Shown here in pieces: positions 47,951 to 58,600 of a DNA stretch of 64,000 bases. The position numbers and the translations under genes are program-made. Below the pieces are notes generated by a model. It saw only the letters and a list, made by a program, of their open reading frames with translations, searched no databases and had not been told where the DNA came from. The stretch covers positions 1 through 64,000 of IMG/VR virus record IMGVR_UViG_3300047189_000056. One strand, 5' to 3'. Origin of the DNA: a virus. Each line of letters starts with the position of its first letter. Position 1 is the first letter of the stretch.

Positions 47951-48739
47951 ATGGCTTGGGCTGCAGCTACACCAACTACACTTGAAAGTTTATTAGCAGA
48001 AAGAGGTCTTAAGGCATTTCAAGGGAAAATTAACCCCTGGGATATGCCTATGTGGAAACCCACTATTGAGGGAATAAGAACTCAGGGGCAAAGAAGGCTT
48101 GAAGATTTGTATGGGGGATTTCGCAAGGCAGGGGTAACTGGACCCGCCGCGGGAACCTTACTTGAGAGATCCGAAGAGGCAACTGGTGGAAATACTTTGG
48201 ACCTTGCCAATAGACTCCTTCAAGTACCGGAGACTTATATAGGGCAAGGAGTCCAAGCAGAGGAAGCGGCTATAGGGAGGGGTGAAGCAGCACAGAAGTG
48301 GTTGGATGAGAAGATAATAATGAGGAAGCGAGCAAAAGAAGCTGAAGCTGCGGCAAAACAGTCATCGCAACAGGGTATGGGAATGAAGATGATGTCACCC
48401 TATGGCCAGGGAGGGGGTGGCGGTGGTGGTGGAGGATGTTGCTTTATATTTATAGAAGGACAACGGCTTACCGATAATGTAAGGAATTTAAGGGATTTCA
48501 TGTTTCCGAAAGGTGGAACGGTAGAGATTGGTTATAGGAGAATTTCTCGGTGGCTAACTCCAAGAATGGCGAGAAATTGGTTTGTTAAGAAAGTTGTTCA
48601 AATAATAATGCTTGATCCTATCTGTTCAATTGCAGATCATTTCTATGGGTATAATCATTATGGATGGATATTAAGACCGGTGGGGTATTTTTGGAAAGGA
48701 GTGTTTGAGAAATATGGCAAAGCCAAAGGTCTATATTGA
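47951..48739 (+). CDS. Virion protein with poly-Gly and CFI-like C-terminus
   Basis: 262 aa. N-terminal helical region, then nine glycines and 'CCFIFIEGQRLTDNVRNLRDFMFP', then hydrophobic helices. This resembles the CFI-box C-terminal domain (Gly run, then CFIATA-type motif) known from bacterial surface or secreted proteins. In phage virions its role is unknown, possibly membrane-active. AGGAGG upstream. Confidence 0.66.
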   Translation: MAWAAATPTTLESLLAERGLKAFQGKINPWDMPMWKPTIEGIRTQGQRRLEDLYGGFRKAGVTGPAAGTLLERSEEATGGNTLDLANRLLQVPETYIGQGVQAEEAAIGRGEAAQKWLDEKIIMRKRAKEAEAAAKQSSQQGMGMKMMSPYGQGGGGGGGGGCCFIFIEGQRLTDNVRNLRDFMFPKGGTVEIGYRRISRWLTPRMARNWFVKKVVQIIMLDPICSIADHFYGYNHYGWILRPVGYFWKGVFEKYGKAKGLY

Positions 48740-48887
48740 TAAAGAGAATCAGTGCATAAGGATCAATTCGAATGAGCGAGATCCTGTTAATATAACGGAA
48801 GCCCACTCATTTCTTAAGGATTTTATTAGTATTATTTATGACTATCATAAGCAATTCAAGGCTGAAATAGGAGACTATATAAAATGA
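48714..48887 (+). CDS. 57-aa hypothetical protein
   Basis: ATG 48714; a TTG nine bases upstream lies closer to AAAGGAG. 'KVYIDKENQCIRINSNERDPVNITEAHSFLKDFISIIYDY'. Overlaps both neighbours. Unrecognised. Confidence 0.5.
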   Translation: MAKPKVYIDKENQCIRINSNERDPVNITEAHSFLKDFISIIYDYHKQFKAEIGDYIK

Positions 48888-49963
48888 ATGGTATGGGTGG
48901 TGAATTTGATACTTTAAGTCCTTTTGAGAAAGTATTTCAGATTCTTACAACCATTGGAGGAAGGCCCGGAGCCTTAGGGGAACTCAAGGATGCAGAAACC
49001 GCAAGGAAACTCAGGCGGTTTCAACTTGAGGATCTCATGAGAACCAGAGAGGAGGGGGAACGGCCGGCATCCCTTCCTATTTTCACTCAAAAAGAAATGC
49101 CCTCTGCCGGACTTGAGCATCTTCCGTCAGGGGAACCTCCTTCTTATGATTTCCCAACTGCTTATAGAAAGGAAATGGGTGTTGAGCAGATCCCGATCCC
49201 TGGTTATAAAATGCGGGATATTGGGAAGGTTGACTTAGGAGATCTCTATAAAAGTTTTACTGGTCAGAAGAAATCTTATGCAATCAATAAAGAGGGTCAG
49301 ACAATGACTTATACTCCCGGGGAGCCATTGCCTCCTGGATATACTCCGATAGAACATCAGTTTAAGGGAGAATCGGATGAAGCGATCCAACACGTTAGTA
49401 ATCCATGGCAAGACGAGTCTGGAAACCTTTATGTCACTAAAACTTACAAGAGTGGTAGGACAGTTCACGAACCGGCGATGGTTCCTGGGATAACCCCAGA
49501 AGTACAACCTTCTGTGGCTCCCTCTATTGGTCAGCCCTCTCAACCGTCTTTAAAAGGAAGACAACTTAAAGGTAAACAGACCCCTAAACTTCCTCTTCAC
49601 CGAGATTATGCCGATGAAAAAACCGGCATTACTTGGAGACAGGAATACGAGGATGATGGGAAAACCAAGAAGGGGATTCCTTATAAAGTCAGAGTTCCTG
49701 CACCAAAGCAAACTAAGGCACAAATAGATGACCTTTTCCAACGCTACAATATCCGTAGAATTGAAGCCCCTACCGATCCTGCACGTATAGAGATGATTAA
49801 GAATCTGAAGGAAACGTTTCCTGATATTGAAATTCCTCTTCATTTGCCAGACCTTACAAGGGAGGAGTTCGAGAAGTATATAAGTAGTGGTAAGATGCCG
49901 GAGAAACAGGCCGAGAAAAAGAATGTCATTAGGTATGATGTTAAAGGGAACAGGATACAATGA
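48884..49963 (+). CDS. Putative internal virion protein
   Basis: 359 aa. N-terminal helical part, then a proline-rich linker and short strands ('KKSYAINKEGQTMTYTPGEPLPPGY', 'VTKTYKSGRTVHEPAMV'). Precedes the giant gene and overlaps its start, as pairs of podovirus core proteins do. Family not recognised. Confidence 0.55.
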   Translation: MNGMGGEFDTLSPFEKVFQILTTIGGRPGALGELKDAETARKLRRFQLEDLMRTREEGERPASLPIFTQKEMPSAGLEHLPSGEPPSYDFPTAYRKEMGVEQIPIPGYKMRDIGKVDLGDLYKSFTGQKKSYAINKEGQTMTYTPGEPLPPGYTPIEHQFKGESDEAIQHVSNPWQDESGNLYVTKTYKSGRTVHEPAMVPGITPEVQPSVAPSIGQPSQPSLKGRQLKGKQTPKLPLHRDYADEKTGITWRQEYEDDGKTKKGIPYKVRVPAPKQTKAQIDDLFQRYNIRRIEAPTDPARIEMIKNLKETFPDIEIPLHLPDLTREEFEKYISSGKMPEKQAEKKNVIRYDVKGNRIQ

Positions 49964-52900
49964 TTAGTGTTGAAATTGAAGGAAGGGGACAGGTAGCTGA
50001 GTTTCCTGATGAGACAGATCAGGCCGTAATTGATGCTACTATCAAGAGAGATTTCTTCCCTGAACAGAATCTGGGTCCTCTCCAACGATTGGGGAGAGGG
50101 ATCAAGGATGTGGCGACCGCTTTTGCTCCACTCTTTAAGCCATTGGATATGACGGTGCAGGGACCACCTCTGGCGAAAGTTGGTGAACCTGTTGCTTCTA
50201 TAGAGGGAGAGGTTACCCAACCCGTTCAACCTGTTGTTCAACCAGAACCTGTAACTCCTGTGATTTCCAGCCTGAAGGAACAACCCCAACCTTTCTACAA
50301 GCAAACTCTTCCTGAAATGTTAGGGATGGTGCCTGTAAAGCCTAAAAAGATTCTTGGGGAACTCAAACCGGAAGATAAGGTTAAGGCTTCCAATATCATC
50401 GCGATGTCCCAAGAGTTAGAACTTCCTCCCTCATTCGTTGATCAGAATTATGATGCGATCACTCAGAAATTAGGCATGAGGGGAGTTCCTACAAGAAATG
50501 AAATGGTGCAGATGTTTGTCGCTGCAGCCATAGGCCAGGGTTTTATCACTGCTCCAATCGCTACCCTGATGGGTGTTGGCACCTACATGGGAGCGAAAGA
50601 AACTGAGAGCCTTGCAACCCAAGTTATTAAAGGTGAGAAGCCTAAACTTCTTCAGGGCAGAGAGTTAATGGAATTCCTTGGTCAGTTAGGGGAACCTCAG
50701 AAAAGTATCGCGGAGGCCTTGGAGTTTGCGGCCCCTGGATTCCTTGGGGCTAAGATAATGTCTAAGGTCAAGGGTAAACTGAGTGAGAAATTAGCTAAAA
50801 AACTCATTGATGAGGCTTGGGATGACTATGTTCAGAAGCAATCAAAGAATTTGCTTGAGTATAAGGCGAGGATTGAAAGGGCGCCGGTTGAAGAAGTCCC
50901 GCCCATAGAGCCAGCAAAGCCAATTGAACCTGTTGTAAGGCCACCTGAGCCTATTAAGGCTGAGAAATTAGTGAAGCCTGAGGAAATCTCGAAGCCAGAG
51001 GTTATTAAGGCTCTTGAGGAGATTACAGAACGTGAAAAAGCAGCATTCAAGGCCGAAGGCAGATTGATGCCGGAGGAGGTGCTGAGGGAGAAAGCCCGGG
51101 CTAATGAGTTTGGGGATCTGATACCAGAGTCGGCAAAGTTACCTGAAGGGAAACCAACTGAGGAGGAAATTAGGCAAATAGTAGGACAGGTTTGGCCTCT
51201 ACCTGAACAAGTTAAGCCTAAAGGACTTGAAGTAAGGAAGGAAGAAATTAAAAAAGGGAAATATATAGAAGCGAAGGTTGAGGTATTAAAGCCTACCGAT
51301 CCCGAACTTACGGGAACAATCCAAGAATTGAGTAACATCATTAAAAGTGGTCAACCAGGTGGGAAAACATTTACTTCTACCCGTACAGAAAATCTTATAG
51401 TGGGGGGATATGGTTCTTCTCAAGCCGTAGAAAAAGTGGTAGGCATGGAAGGTGTATCGAGGGAGGAAGCCCTTAGAGCAATTGATAAAGGCCTTCGCGG
51501 TGAGAAGTTAGGTTTGGGACAGCAAAGAATATGGGATTCCATAAGTAAAAATGCCAAGCAAATAATAGAGGATAGAAAGGCACAGGAAGAGTTGGATGTG
51601 GCCCGGGCCGAGATTGCGAAGGCAGATCTCGCAAAGGAAGAAACAAGAAATGCCTTGACAAAACACATTGACGATGAAATAATGGGTCTCAAGGAGCAAT
51701 TATATGAAGAAGGTTATTCGGACACAGAGGTCAGTGGAGCTATTGAAGAGGTTACAAAAGGTATCACGGTTGAAGTCCCTCCTGCAGACATTGAAGGAAT
51801 CGAAAGAGAAATCCGCTCCCTTATCACCCCAAAAGTAGAAACTGAGGAATATCCATATCCTCAAAGGATTTGGACAGAACCTACCCTTTCCCCCACCGCT
51901 AAAGATCAATTTGCTCTCCCTGGGAAATCTGCTATAATAGAACCAGTGATAGGCAAGAAGGGGAAGGGTACTCCCACCGTAGAAACCCCAAAGCCCGAAG
52001 GTGGGGAAATATTGAAAATGTCCCATGATGAATTCAAGAAGTATCTTTATGACCAAGCAGTCGAAACTCGTATGGAACCAACCGCTCCAGGACAACGTCC
52101 CCAAGCATTTCATTATTTGCGAGCAAAGATTGGTGATGAGGGAACTTTTTTTAGAAAAGGCCAATTACCAAAAGGAGGGCAAAGTTATAATTATGCCGAA
52201 GGAAGATATGAAAGTGGAGTTTCAGTTTATCCAAGTCCAGAGGCAACTTCCCTTGCTGGACTTTCTGAAGGAAATTGGTTCTATGGGCATGGTAAAATTG
52301 TTGATATCGGATCTGATTTTGAACCAATCATAAAACCCATCGGAGAATGGAAAAAGATTGGTAAAAATGAATACGAAGCAGTTGAAAATTATCGTAAGAT
52401 ACTAAAAAAAGAATCCCTCCCTAACCTCACCCCCCCGGCGGGAGCGGCCGGGGCTGTTTCAACAGAACCCTCCACTCTTCCACAATTATCGCCTACAGAG
52501 AAAAATCAATACAATCTTCCCGGAATAAAACAAGGTCTTGAAATGAAGGGAGCCAAAGAGGGAGTTACGCCTACCCTTGAAGGCACTCCTCTGGGTGAAG
52601 CAGCAAAAGAAGCGGCAAGGAAGACGGAGATCGAGAAGGAACCTACTCTTTTTACTTCCGAAGCAGGAGCAATTGCCCTCGACCTACTTGCTCCAGGTGC
52701 CCAAAAAGTAATCGCTGCCACAAAGGAAGTCATTGAAGCCTATAAACGTCCTCCCGAGATAACAGAATCTAAAAAGATTATCGGGAAATATACCGGTGCG
52801 CTCCAGGAGATTGATTTAGAACTCAGTAAACTGGGTAAGGAAATTAATGAGAAACTTCCCAAGGACCGTCAGGAAGCAATTACAAACTATATGCAGGCTG

Positions 52901-55095
52901 GAGGAGAAGAATCTCTACTTACGGAACGGTTACAAAAGAGCAATCTAAAACACAAGAAAGGTTATAGGGATGCCTTAGGTCTTACTCCAGAAGAAAAACA
53001 ATGGGCTGATACCATCCGTAAACGGTTGGATGATGTCTGGCAACTTGCTTATGATGCAGATGTCATTGAAAGTTATGTAGAGAATTATGTTCGAGGGGAA
53101 TGGGTTCGTCCAGAACAAGCCGGTAAGAAATTGATGGCTCAGGCTTATTCAGGACTAATGCGTACCAAACCACGTGAGGCTCTTCGTAAGGTCTTCCACG
53201 ATTATTATGAAGGAGAACAGGCAGGTTTTGAACCAAAGGATAAGCGAATAGGTTATCAACTTGTCACAGCAGAACGATCTCTAAGGCAGGCAGTTGAAGC
53301 GAAAAAAGCACTCAAGGCATTGATGGAAAGTACGGAAGAAGATGGTCGCCCAACGGTCGCCGTGGGTGGATCTGGTAGTTATATTCCTAAAGAAAAACTG
53401 GATACCAAAGAAGCATACTTTATTAAACCCAACACTAAAGGGAAGGATACAAGAGATTATAGATCCATTGATCATCCATCATTGAGGAAATGGAAATGGG
53501 TTGATTCAGATCCCGATGGTAAACCCATTATGCTTGAAGGAAATATGTGGATTCATCCCGATGCTTATAAACAAATGAATGCGCTTCTTGGAAAATCAAA
53601 GATTAGCACTTATACTCTACCCGAAAAGGTTCCTATTCTTGGGGGAAAACAACTTGGACGTATGGCATTAGAAGCGGGAGGATTTATTAAGGGAACTATT
53701 CTTATTGGCCCATTTCATCAATTTCATGTTGCCGAGCATGCTGTATTTCATAGAGTGAGTCCATTTGGTCTTCCCCCGATTGATTTTGAGAAACGTCCTC
53801 TCTTAAAAGAACTTGTTGAGCATGGACTTCAACTTGTTAGCCATAATGCTTTAGCAGAATTTGGAGAAGGCCTTGCGTCTGGAGGATTACTTCATCGGAT
53901 ACCCATTCTTGGAGATTATCTAAAAAAATATCAGGAATGGCTCTTCCAAGATTATATCCCAAGATTAAAAGCAACAATGGCAGAGCATGCAGTAGACCGA
54001 GCGAAGGATTATTATAAAGAAGATCTTGCCTCTGGGAAATTCACATGGGATCAACTTCTTGAGAATGTTGGAAAACAGGCGAACGCAGCATTTGGAGAAC
54101 AGAATTATAAATATCTCGGAAGAGATCCAACCCTTCAGGATGCACTACGGATAGTTCTCCTTGCCCCAGACTTTCTTGAGGCAAGACTTAAATTTGCAGG
54201 TCAAGCTGCTCGGCCTTATGGTAGAGAACAATTAACTGCACTTATTTTGGGTGCAATGATTATGGGGGTTACTGCCCAAGTCCTTAATATCATGTTTTCA
54301 GATGATCATAAACCTCATTGGACCCGACCATTCACGATTAGGATTGGGAAAAGAGAATATACTCCCCGTTCGGTTGTTGGGGATATAATGCATTTGATTA
54401 CTGATCCAAGGAGCTTTTGGTATCATAGATTAAATCCTCTTTGGGGAAGACCTCTTCTTGAGGTAAGCACAGGTAGGGATTTACAGGGTCGTAAGGTGGG
54501 AGTGATAGATAGTGTCAAGGATATTTTAAAGTCATGGGTTCCTATTCCAATGCAGGGTATTTTTAAAGATAACATGGGAGAATCAATTTATGACTCAACC
54601 ATTAATGCTTTATTACAGTCTGTTGGAATGTCAAACTATCCTTATAAGAGTGATTTTGAAAGATATGCCATTGAGATCTTGGGTGAGAAATGGAAGGGTA
54701 TTTCAAAAGAGCAAAAAGAGAAATCTAAATTTAAACGAGGTTTAGCAGAAAATATTAGGGAAAAGAAACCAGAAGCAGTAAAGGATGTGTTGAATGCTGT
54801 AAAAGAGAAAACAATTACTCTACAACAAGCGATGGAAATTCGCCGTAGGGCAAGGGAAGATCCTGCTTTGTCATTAGGTAAAATGTTAACCGTCCCCGAA
54901 CTCTTAGGGGGATGGAATAAAGCAAATGATGCAGAAAAGAAAATACTAAAGCCACTCATTGTTAAGAAATATTTTACTTGGAGAGCTCCATTGAAAGAGA
55001 AGATGGAGGTTCAAGCGAAGGTAAAAGAAGTGAGGCGATGGAAAGGATTACAAGGATTAGGTTCGCAGGAATTTAAAAAAGCTATCTCAGAATAA
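49960..55095 (+). CDS. Giant internal virion or polyvalent protein, 1711 aa
   Basis: N-terminus 'SVEIEGRGQVAEFPDETDQAVIDATIKRDFF' is a common opening of large phage virion proteins. Then a long proline/glutamate-rich part, several helical regions ('KKIIGKYTGALQEIDLELSKLGKEIN', a large-polyvalent-protein-like block near residue 940), one or two hydrophobic segments ('FIKGTILIGPFH', 'LTALILGAMIMGVTAQVLNIM'), and a charged C-terminus. Likely ejected with DNA, as in podovirus core proteins; specific activity not assigned. Confidence 0.62.
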   Translation: MISVEIEGRGQVAEFPDETDQAVIDATIKRDFFPEQNLGPLQRLGRGIKDVATAFAPLFKPLDMTVQGPPLAKVGEPVASIEGEVTQPVQPVVQPEPVTPVISSLKEQPQPFYKQTLPEMLGMVPVKPKKILGELKPEDKVKASNIIAMSQELELPPSFVDQNYDAITQKLGMRGVPTRNEMVQMFVAAAIGQGFITAPIATLMGVGTYMGAKETESLATQVIKGEKPKLLQGRELMEFLGQLGEPQKSIAEALEFAAPGFLGAKIMSKVKGKLSEKLAKKLIDEAWDDYVQKQSKNLLEYKARIERAPVEEVPPIEPAKPIEPVVRPPEPIKAEKLVKPEEISKPEVIKALEEITEREKAAFKAEGRLMPEEVLREKARANEFGDLIPESAKLPEGKPTEEEIRQIVGQVWPLPEQVKPKGLEVRKEEIKKGKYIEAKVEVLKPTDPELTGTIQELSNIIKSGQPGGKTFTSTRTENLIVGGYGSSQAVEKVVGMEGVSREEALRAIDKGLRGEKLGLGQQRIWDSISKNAKQIIEDRKAQEELDVARAEIAKADLAKEETRNALTKHIDDEIMGLKEQLYEEGYSDTEVSGAIEEVTKGITVEVPPADIEGIEREIRSLITPKVETEEYPYPQRIWTEPTLSPTAKDQFALPGKSAIIEPVIGKKGKGTPTVETPKPEGGEILKMSHDEFKKYLYDQAVETRMEPTAPGQRPQAFHYLRAKIGDEGTFFRKGQLPKGGQSYNYAEGRYESGVSVYPSPEATSLAGLSEGNWFYGHGKIVDIGSDFEPIIKPIGEWKKIGKNEYEAVENYRKILKKESLPNLTPPAGAAGAVSTEPSTLPQLSPTEKNQYNLPGIKQGLEMKGAKEGVTPTLEGTPLGEAAKEAARKTEIEKEPTLFTSEAGAIALDLLAPGAQKVIAATKEVIEAYKRPPEITESKKIIGKYTGALQEIDLELSKLGKEINEKLPKDRQEAITNYMQAGGEESLLTERLQKSNLKHKKGYRDALGLTPEEKQWADTIRKRLDDVWQLAYDADVIESYVENYVRGEWVRPEQAGKKLMAQAYSGLMRTKPREALRKVFHDYYEGEQAGFEPKDKRIGYQLVTAERSLRQAVEAKKALKALMESTEEDGRPTVAVGGSGSYIPKEKLDTKEAYFIKPNTKGKDTRDYRSIDHPSLRKWKWVDSDPDGKPIMLEGNMWIHPDAYKQMNALLGKSKISTYTLPEKVPILGGKQLGRMALEAGGFIKGTILIGPFHQFHVAEHAVFHRVSPFGLPPIDFEKRPLLKELVEHGLQLVSHNALAEFGEGLASGGLLHRIPILGDYLKKYQEWLFQDYIPRLKATMAEHAVDRAKDYYKEDLASGKFTWDQLLENVGKQANAAFGEQNYKYLGRDPTLQDALRIVLLAPDFLEARLKFAGQAARPYGREQLTALILGAMIMGVTAQVLNIMFSDDHKPHWTRPFTIRIGKREYTPRSVVGDIMHLITDPRSFWYHRLNPLWGRPLLEVSTGRDLQGRKVGVIDSVKDILKSWVPIPMQGIFKDNMGESIYDSTINALLQSVGMSNYPYKSDFERYAIEILGEKWKGISKEQKEKSKFKRGLAENIREKKPEAVKDVLNAVKEKTITLQQAMEIRRRAREDPALSLGKMLTVPELLGGWNKANDAEKKILKPLIVKKYFTWRAPLKEKMEVQAKVKEVRRWKGLQGLGSQEFKKAISE

Positions 55096-55106
55096 GGAGG
55101 AGAAAT

Positions 55107-55493
55107 ATGAGATTATTGAGACTTCTAATCGTCATTGCATTTTTACTAATGGCTCTGTCAAGTTATGCTACCGATGTTCTCAGGCCCACGGGCTATGAAG
55201 CAGTCACCGTAGATACCACTGTAGGGGGAGTCAGACTAACTGAGGCTAAATACTATAACACCACTACAAACAAGATAGTCTCCGATTATGCAATTGTAGT
55301 GCTGGAGACAGCTCAGATTAGGTTTACGACCGATGGATCAACAGCACCCACCATTACTGTGGGGGCACCCATGGAGGTAGGTCAGGTCTGGGCATTTGAG
55401 AGCTTTGATGAGCTCAAGAAATTTAGAGCTATACAGACAGGAGGCAATAGCGGAAGTATTAAGGTTCTCTATTATAAGCGATATGTTCAATAA
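55107..55493 (+). CDS. Secreted-looking beta protein
   Basis: 128 aa with a signal peptide (MRLLRLLIVIAFLLMALSSYA). Mature part 'YEAVTVDTTVGGVRLTEAKYYN' and 'ILETAQIRFTTDGSTAPTITVGAPMEVGQ' is like the small beta-sandwich of phage tail decoration proteins ('RFTTDGSTPT...G.P...G'). A signal on a virion-type fold is unusual. AGGAGG upstream. Confidence 0.68.
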   Translation: MRLLRLLIVIAFLLMALSSYATDVLRPTGYEAVTVDTTVGGVRLTEAKYYNTTTNKIVSDYAIVVLETAQIRFTTDGSTAPTITVGAPMEVGQVWAFESFDELKKFRAIQTGGNSGSIKVLYYKRYVQ

Positions 55494-55517
55494 AAATCTT
55501 TAAGAAATTAGGGAAAT

Positions 55518-55595
55518 AAACCGGTCTGCAGCCGGATTTCCAAAGTTTAAATAAAACCTACCGTGCATATGGCATGCGTAGGCTTTTTGTTTTTA
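55518..55595 (+). ncRNA. Two-hairpin RNA element, copy 2
   Basis: Hairpin 1 CCGG-TCTGCAG-CCGG with extra A-T pairs; linker with AAGTTTA; hairpin 2 with base CCTAC/GTAGG, bulged C on the 3' side, CGTGC/GCATG, loop ATATG; then CTTTTTGTTTTT. Loop, linker, bulge position and 39-base spacing match copy 1 at 28020-28099. It lies right before the 2615-aa fibre gene. Confidence 0.72.
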
Positions 55596-55618
55596 GAGGA
55601 TCAAAACGGAGGAGTAAA

Positions 55619-58600
55619 ATGAAAAAGCTGTTTGTTTTACTATTTACTTTAGTCCTGATAAATTGCCCGATATATGCTGAAGCTGCAAAGCTTCTTATTT
55701 CATCCTCGGGCAATGCGACAATGATTCAAGGTAGGAATGTTGAATCAGCGGCTCCTACGGATGCGGATTGCCTTATGTGGAATGATGCAGCAAGCGAATG
55801 GCAGGCTGCGGCTTGTCCAGGAGCTGGAACAGGAGCCCCGACTGATGCCGAATATGTAACTTTTGCAGCGGTTGGTGCCTTAAGTGCAGAACGGGTGCTG
55901 ACGGAAGCCACGGGTATTGACCTCTCGACGGCTATTGCTGGTCAAATCAGGGTTTCGGTTAATACGACTGAAATAGGGACAACGACATGGGGTTCTGGTG
56001 GGGCATCATACCTTTGGACTTACAATGTTTCAGGTACTACCGATCCTGTTTTAACCGTGAGTGATGGTGTTCTTAATCTATCGGCAGGAACACTCCAACA
56101 GGCAGGGGTAAAGGTTGCATTGGGAATAGCGACCTCGACCGACAATCGCCTTGTGAGATGGGATTCTACGGGTGGCCAACAGCTTCAGACTTCGGCAATC
56201 ACGGTTGACGATACGGGGAATACCTCCGGGATGGGAACCCTCGGGGTTGGAGCAATCACAGGCGGGACATACAACAAGATCACCATCACGACTCCTGCAA
56301 CCGGGGCGACCCTGACATTGGCAGAAGGAAGCAACCTTATTACGGCTGGAGCTTTTGCAACCACGTTCACTACGACGGATACCACTGGAGTCACCTTGCC
56401 TACTTCTGGAACCCTTTACGGAACGGCAACGGGGTCAATTACCTCGGCTCAGTTGGCAACATCTCTCTCTAACGAGACAGGGACAGGGGTTGCGGTATTT
56501 GGAACATCTCCGACTTTTACTACCACCATCCTTCCTTCTGCGGCTGGAGCAACGGCAATAGGCACGGAACTTCTTCCATTCTCAAGTATCTTTATCGGGG
56601 ACGAGGCAAGCAAAAGTGTAAAACTTGTCAACACGGCTGCTGCTGCAGATGTAGTTCTGACTTTGCCTTCAACTACAGGGACACTAGCACTGATCGATTC
56701 TCAGGTATTTACCACTTACATAGAATCTCCCTATATCATTCTCGGGTCTGCTGCAACGGCGGCTGATGCAGGGGCTATACGGTTGCCCAACGCTACGGGA
56801 AATATAGCATGGGAGAAAGCCACGGCAGGGACAGACACGACCCTTGGGCTTAATGCCACAGACGATATGGTTCTTGCCCTTGTTGCCGCAGACGACTTGT
56901 TCCAGATTACCACTGGAAACCTGAAAATAGGGGCGGGGACACAGACGCAGACCCTTGACGGTGCAGATGCCTACATTACTGGGTTCTTGGAGGTGGATGG
57001 CATAATTTATGCCGATGGTGGGGTAACGACTACTACCCTGACGGCAGGGTCAGCGAACTCCCTCACTCTTGGTACTGACTCGGCAGGTGGAGTACCCGCC
57101 ATTGGTTCTGTCATTTTCCACAATGCTACCAACACGAACCATTTTACAATTACTTCCGGGACGAGTGGCGCTGCAATCGGATGGACCCTTCCAACGGCGG
57201 CTCCGGCAGGAAACGATTATTTGGTCAAATCCTCAACTGCTGGGGTTCTTGGTTATACTGATCCTGCGACTTTCCAAGGTGTTCTAACTAACTCAGCAGG
57301 TCTTCTTGGAGCCCTGAGTGATGAAGTTGGAACTGGATATGCAGTTTTCAATACAGCTCCAACCTTTGTAACATCGATTACACCAACAGCAGCAGGAGCT
57401 ACAACCATAGGAACAACTGCTCTTGAGTGGGGAAATGTCTATCTGACGGATAGTGCAGTGATCTATGGTCAAGCCGACCAAAGTGCCACTCTCACAAGTT
57501 CAGCCTCTCTCTGGACAGCAAATAACTTTGGGGTAACTACTCAGTTTAAACTTCCTTCTTCTGATGCAGATCCTACGGCAACAGCAGGATATTTAAGGCA
57601 TGATTCAACCATTACTAACTTCACAGGTGGTGGTCTGGTCTACTACAACGGTGCCGCAATTAAACAATTAGTTGATATGACCACAGCCACGGCACAGGCG
57701 TGTACGGAGGCCCAAGTAATTGTCTATGATGCCACCGCTGATCTATGGAAGTGTGCGGATGCCCCTGCCGCAGATGCCGACATTGTGGCAATTGCCGCCC
57801 TCACTGTGGCACAGGGCCATTTTATTGTGGGTAATGCAGATCCAGTCTGGTCTCTTTCGACTTATCACTTACCCATTGTAGCCTGCACGGAGAATCAGAT
57901 ATTAAAAGCAGATGCGAGCGGTAATTTCTTATGTGGGGCTGATGCGGACACTGGCGGAGCAACAGCATGGAATGCTATTGGGGATGCAGCTGCTCCAGGG
58001 TCTATCGACTTTGTTACTCACCAACAGACTATTACGGGACAGTTAAATTCTGCCGGTGCCATGCTCACCATGACCAATACCGTTACTGATCTAGGTGCTG
58101 ATGTTTCTCTTATAGACTTTGGCTTTAAGGATAGCGATGATGCAAATGCGTTTGTTTTCAGAGTGTACGATACCGATGCTACTTCAACAATTCTCGCAAG
58201 CATGACTGGCCTTGGAGCATTAAGTGTAGCGTCAATCACGGCAACGGGAGCCGTTGTTCCCGGGACGGCTGATACCTATACTCTTGGTAGTGCTACAGCG
58301 GAATGGTCAGACCTCTTCCTTGGAGATGGTGCAGTAATCTACGGTCAGATAAATCAGAGTGCCACCCTTACCTCCTCTGCTTCTTTATGGACTGCTAACA
58401 ACTTTGCCATAACTGGCTATCTTGCACTTGGAGCTGATCCTGCCGATACTGGATCTATTAGGCTTCCTAATGCTGGTTATATTTATTCCGAAGCAGATGT
58501 GGCCGGAACTGATATTTCAGTTATAGGGGTGGATTCTGCAGAAATTATTCAAATTGGTGCCTCGGGTGCATCTGGAGTAACAATAACTCCAGCATTGACA

